From positions 1 to 35,328 of the forward strand of contig JAGXSN010000226.1 in NCBI GenBank assembly GCA_018333815.1: a stretch of 35,328 bases of DNA, given 5' to 3'. The notes below the pieces were generated by a model. It was given only the letters and a program-made list of their open reading frames with translations. It did not search any database and was not told where the DNA came from. The translations under genes were made by a program, and so were the position numbers. Below, one piece after another: positions 32,265 through 35,328 of this stretch (the stretch's first letter is position 1; every line of letters begins with the position of its first letter). The stretch is from Sulfuritalea sp. (lineage in GTDB: Bacteria; Pseudomonadota; Gammaproteobacteria; Burkholderiales; Rhodocyclaceae).

Positions 32265-33420
32265 TGCCAAGGCAGCGATCATAAAGGCGCCGGTATCCCC
32301 CGACCATCGCGTCGAGGCTGAAGCGCCGCTCGACTTCCGCCCTGCCCGCCCGGCCGGCGGCACGGGCTTGCTCGGGGTCCTGCGCATAGGCGATGATGGC
32401 CTGCGCCATGGCCTCGAAATCACCCGCCGGGACGAGTTTGCCGGTTCGTCCCTCATCGACCAGTTCAGGATTGCCGCCGACATTCGTTGCAATTACCGGC
32501 AGTCCTGAGGACATCGCCTCGAGGATGGTGTTCGAGATTCCCTCGGCCAGCGAAGGCAGGACGAAGCAGTCGAAGCCACGCAGCACTTCGGGCACGTCGT
32601 GCCGTTCGCCCGGCAGCCAGGCCAGCTCGGCGATGCCGGCGGCAGCGAGCAAAGCTTGCGCCTCGGCGCGCAGCGGGCCGTCGCCGACCATCACCAGCCG
32701 CAGCCGCGGCCGCAGCTCGGGGGCGAGCTCCAGCGCGCGGATGAAGGCGCGGGCGAGCAAGGTCTGGTTCTTGACGGTCTGCATGCGCCCGACCGTGCCG
32801 ACCCGCCAGTGTTCCGGGCGCGGGAAGGGACAATCCGTGAAAGTCGGCTCCGGCGAGACGGCGGGCCTGAAGCGCCCGGCATCGACGCCGTTATAGATCT
32901 GCGTCACCTTGCGCACGGGGATGCCGACGCGTCCGGTCAGGTAGGTTGCCAGGTCGCGGGAAAGCGCGATCCAGTGGTTGACGAAGGGGTTGTAGGCGCG
33001 CCGCACCCACTGGTAGGTCTTGTTGGAGCCATCGAAGTCGCCGACGTCGCGGCCATGCTCGCCGTGGATCCGCACCGGCACACGCGCGAGCCAGGCCGGC
33101 ACGGTCACTTCGAGCGCCGCGAGGTTGCGGCTATGGACGATCGCCGGCTTGAGTTCGCGGAAGATGCGCACCAGGCGCGGAAACAGCCTGAACAGGTGGC
33201 CCGGCGGCTTGCGCAGGCTGATGAATTGCACGTCGTCGCGCCGGATCCGGCGCCGGTAGTCGGTGACTTCGGTCAACGCGAGGATGGCATGCCGGTACGC
33301 ATCCGCCGGCATGTGGTTGATCAGGTTGACGATGCCGTTTTCGAGCCCGCCGACATCGAAGCGATAGAACACATGCAGGACCAGCGGCCGTGCAGCGGCG
33401 GCCCGGCTCAGACGCGCCAC
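32245..33420 (-). CDS. XrtA/PEP-CTERM-type glycosyltransferase (GT4)
   Basis: A 391-residue GT-B glycosyltransferase of family 4, of the type seen in exosortase A loci (TIGR03088-like). Near the N-terminus is LVLHVFYRFDVGGLENGIVNL (the G-GG acceptor loop); AIVHSRNLAALEVTVPAW and RIHGEHGRDVGDFDG follow. The donor-binding half has VTQIYNGVDAGRFRP, VGTVGRMQTVKNQTLLARAF, CFVLPSLAEGISNTILEAM and the EX7E-like Glu pair. No ATG precedes the fold. A GTG at 33420, overlapping the dehydrogenase 3' end by 13 bp, is the best start. The frame is open far further upstream, but that part is a shadow of the dehydrogenase gene. The sugar transferred is unknown. Confidence 0.92.
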   Translation of the reverse strand: MARLSRAAAARPLVLHVFYRFDVGGLENGIVNLINHMPADAYRHAILALTEVTDYRRRIRRDDVQFISLRKPPGHLFRLFPRLVRIFRELKPAIVHSRNLAALEVTVPAWLARVPVRIHGEHGRDVGDFDGSNKTYQWVRRAYNPFVNHWIALSRDLATYLTGRVGIPVRKVTQIYNGVDAGRFRPAVSPEPTFTDCPFPRPEHWRVGTVGRMQTVKNQTLLARAFIRALELAPELRPRLRLVMVGDGPLRAEAQALLAAAGIAELAWLPGERHDVPEVLRGFDCFVLPSLAEGISNTILEAMSSGLPVIATNVGGNPELVDEGRTGKLVPAGDFEAMAQAIIAYAQDPEQARAAGRAGRAEVERRFSLDAMVGGYRRLYDRCLGIDRKSN

Positions 33421-34715
33421 AAGCGGAAGCCGGCCTTGGCGACGGCCTTGGGATCGTAGGCGGACTTGACGTCCACGAACAGGCCGCCGGGCTTGAGCTT
33501 CGCCGTCAGTTTCTTCAACGACATGGCCAGATAGTCCTTGTGCGAGACGGCGGCGACGAGGGCGTCGGCCTTTTCGGGCAGGGCGCTCCACTTCACGAGG
33601 TCGATTCCGTACTCGTGCTTAGCTTCGGCCGGTTCGCCGAGCGGATCATGCACCGCGACCGCGCAGCCGAAGGATTGCAGCTCCTTGACCAGGTCGGCCA
33701 CCTTCGAGTTGCGCAGGTCGGGACAGTTTTCCTTGAAGGTCAGGCCGAGCACGATCACCCTGGCGCCCCGGACGTGACTGTCGCCGGCGATCATCTGCTT
33801 GACGGTCTGCTGCGCGACCCAGGCCGCCATGCCGTCGTTGATGCGCCGGCCGGCGAGGATCACCTGCGGGTGGTAGCCGAGCATCTCGGCCTTGTGCGTC
33901 AGGTAATACGGGTCGACGCCGATGCAGTGGCCGCCGACCAGTCCGGGCCGGAAGGGGAGAAAATTCCACTTGGTGCCGGCCGCCTGCAGCACCTCGAGGG
34001 TGTCGATGCCGATGCGGTCGAAAATCAGCGCGAGCTCGTTCATCAAGGCGATGTTCAGGTCGCGCTGGGTGTTCTCGATCACCTTGGCCGCCTCGGCCAC
34101 CTTGATGCTGCTGGCCCTGTGCACGCCGGCGGCGATCACCGAGGCGTAGAGCCGCTCGACAAATTTCGCGGTCTTCTCGTCGTCGCCGGAAACGACCTTG
34201 ACGATCCGGGTGATGGTGCGCTCCTTGTCGCCCGGGTTGACGCGCTCGGGCGAGTAGCCGACATGGAAATCCTTCTGCCACTGCATGCCCGAATGCTGTT
34301 CCAGCAGGGGAATGCAGACCTCTTCCGTCGCGCCGGGATAGACCGTCGACTCATAGACGACGGTGACGCCTTTCTTCATGTGCTTGCCGACGATGATCGA
34401 GGAACCGACCAGCGGCGAGAAATCCGGGATGTGCGCCGCATCGACCGGGGTCGGGACGGCAACGACGATGAAGTCGGCCTCGGCCAGCGTCGCGGGATCG
34501 GCGCTTACCGACAGCAACTTCGCGGCCTTGAGATCCTCCGTGCCGACCTCGCCGGTGGGGTCGATGAACTTGCGGTAGCTCGCGATCTTCTCTGCCGAGA
34601 GATCGTAACCGATGGTCCGGTACTTCTTGCCGAACTCGACGGCGAGCGGCAGGCCGACATAGCCGAGGCCGACGACGGCGACGACGGTATTGCTCAATGC
34701 GGATTGGGCAGCCAT
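33408..34715 (-). CDS. tviB: UDP-GlcNAc/UDP-hexosamine 6-dehydrogenase (TviB/WbpA-like)
   Basis: A 435-residue NAD-dependent dehydrogenase that oxidises C6 of a UDP-amino sugar to the uronic acid. It has a Rossmann start VVAVVGLGYVGLPLAVEFGK, then YESTVYPGATEE, GYSPERVNPGD, KVAEAAKVIENTQRDLNIAL, the catalytic-cysteine block GLVGGHCIGVDPYYLTH and LGLTFKENCPDLRNSKV. Block by block it resembles TviB of Vi antigen synthesis, so UDP-GlcNAc is the likely substrate; WecC-like use of UDP-ManNAc is possible because wecB is in the same operon. AAGGGG supports the ATG at 34715. It begins 23 bp after the exosortase gene stop. Confidence 0.93.
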   Translation of the reverse strand: MAAQSALSNTVVAVVGLGYVGLPLAVEFGKKYRTIGYDLSAEKIASYRKFIDPTGEVGTEDLKAAKLLSVSADPATLAEADFIVVAVPTPVDAAHIPDFSPLVGSSIIVGKHMKKGVTVVYESTVYPGATEEVCIPLLEQHSGMQWQKDFHVGYSPERVNPGDKERTITRIVKVVSGDDEKTAKFVERLYASVIAAGVHRASSIKVAEAAKVIENTQRDLNIALMNELALIFDRIGIDTLEVLQAAGTKWNFLPFRPGLVGGHCIGVDPYYLTHKAEMLGYHPQVILAGRRINDGMAAWVAQQTVKQMIAGDSHVRGARVIVLGLTFKENCPDLRNSKVADLVKELQSFGCAVAVHDPLGEPAEAKHEYGIDLVKWSALPEKADALVAAVSHKDYLAMSLKKLTAKLKPGGLFVDVKSAYDPKAVAKAGFRLWRV

Positions 34716-34738
34716 TATTCCCCTTTCATACAAGTCAA

Positions 34739-35328
34739 TTATTCCGGATTGCGCGCCGCTGCCGTCTGCGCCAGCAGGGCGGCGATCGCCGGCCCGGCCG
34801 TGGCGAGATAGTCGGCGATCAGCGCATCGCCGCCGGATTCCGCCGCGACGATGAAAACCGCGGCAGCGTCGTCGCCGCGGCCCGCCAGTCGGCCGAAGGC
34901 CAGCAGAAGCTTGCCGACCAGGTCGCTGGTGACGATGCGGTCGTCGATCCAGTAGGCGTGCCAGACCCGCAGCCGGGATGTGCCGGCGTCGCCCAGTACG
35001 ACGGCCTTGCGGCGCAGCGTGGCAACGTGCAGCGTGACCGGTTCCACGCCGCCCAGCAGGGCCTGCGCCTGCCCGCGCCCCGCGATCGCCCATTCCTCGT
35101 CGCCGCTTCTCACCAGGACATTGCCGGAGCCGATCATCTCGCGCTCGTAGCCCTGCCGGCGATAGTAGGCGATGTAAACGCCGACGCGCCTGCCGTCCTT
35201 CTCCAGCGTGACGTCGAGCGTCGCGGAGGGATTCGCGTAAGCCGGACGCCAGTCCGTCAGCCCGGCGCCGGCCAGCTGCCAGCTGCCGGTGGCCAGCGGC
35301 GCGGCAGCGAGCGCCGCGGCCGGCGCCC
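34739..35328 (-). CDS. xrtA: EpsI-type C-terminal domain of exosortase A, N-terminus beyond window edge
   Basis: The last 195 or so residues of a minus-strand protein that enters from the right edge. LTDWRPAYANPSATLDVTLE, then VGVYIAYYRRQGYEREMI, GDEEWAIAGRG and VWHAYWIDDRIVTSDLVGKLLLA match the EpsI domain (exosortase C-terminal domain), which in betaproteobacteria is commonly fused to exosortase A. The tail (LIADYLATAGPAIAALLAQT) is also typical. The membrane transpeptidase-like part that would carry the Cys/Arg/His triad is outside the window, so fusion and XrtA identity are inferred from the neighbouring TIGR03088- and TIGR03108-like genes. It could be a separate epsI. Confidence 0.82.
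   Translation of the reverse strand, partial: APAAALAAAPLATGSWQLAGAGLTDWRPAYANPSATLDVTLEKDGRRVGVYIAYYRRQGYEREMIGSGNVLVRSGDEEWAIAGRGQAQALLGGVEPVTLHVATLRRKAVVLGDAGTSRLRVWHAYWIDDRIVTSDLVGKLLLAFGRLAGRGDDAAAVFIVAAESGGDALIADYLATAGPAIAALLAQTAAARNPE

Noticed and set aside
33390-34811. A 473-residue plus-strand frame opposite the dehydrogenase
   Set aside because: It is antisense to a clear TviB/WbpA-type enzyme and has shadow composition.
1-35328. CRISPR arrays, tRNA or rRNA genes, phage attachment sites
   Set aside because: No regularly spaced repeats, cloverleaf-type sequence or rRNA-like stretch was noticed on reading; a dedicated covariance search was not possible here.

Overview
The window looks like a chromosomal segment of a GC-rich betaproteobacterium. 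Rhodocyclales or a close relative is my guess. The basis is family content: an exosortase A (XrtA/PEP-CTERM) exopolysaccharide locus, DUF2789, a ylqF-slyX pair, rnk, a MocR regulator and PEP-CTERM-type amidotransferase and glycosyltransferase genes. No rRNA, tRNA or CRISPR array was seen, so the placement rests on protein families only.

Left part (1-9.5 kb). An ISL3-family element runs off the left edge and lies 3' of a minus-strand run rnk / Fis-like regulator / DUF2934. A LysR regulator diverges from rnk across a palindrome. Next comes a minus-strand benE-glyA pair with a TTG/TGA overlap, divergent from a PLP-dependent MocR regulator; the shared intergenic region carries repeated GCC(AC)TTAT boxes. 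ylqF-slyX and a small membrane protein follow.

Middle (9.5-25.2 kb). An intact IS4-family element has cut off the signal-peptide start of an OsmY-like BON lipoprotein. That gene precedes a 2,896-residue cyclic beta-1,2-glucan synthase-like protein (NdvB/ChvB type), whose ribosome binding site abuts a 10-bp stem. Convergent to it are a 127-residue unknown and a two-domain SagB-type dehydrogenase with overlapping frames. A plus-strand run follows: two small unknown proteins, an AF1514-like protein, class II fumarase and DUF2789. It meets a TerB-like gene tail to tail.

Right part (25.3-35.3 kb). A LytS-like hybrid histidine kinase points right, and the rest is a tightly packed minus-strand exopolysaccharide operon. 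In transcription order it holds the EpsI-type C-terminus of exosortase A (cut by the window edge), a TviB/WbpA-type nucleotide-sugar dehydrogenase, a PEP-CTERM-type glycosyltransferase, a Phd/VapC toxin-antitoxin pair, the PEP-CTERM amidotransferase, a 76-residue unknown coupled to a nucleotidyltransferase, and a UDP-GlcNAc 2-epimerase. The epimerase plus dehydrogenase suggest an amino-sugar uronic acid in the polymer. The most striking feature is that the toxin-antitoxin pair carries a near-consensus promoter (TTGACA-N17-GATAAT) whose -10 lies inside a 15-bp palindrome, at the end of the glycosyltransferase gene. An autoregulated promoter may therefore feed the downstream polysaccharide genes. 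A relic of a cation-efflux transporter lies after the epimerase.
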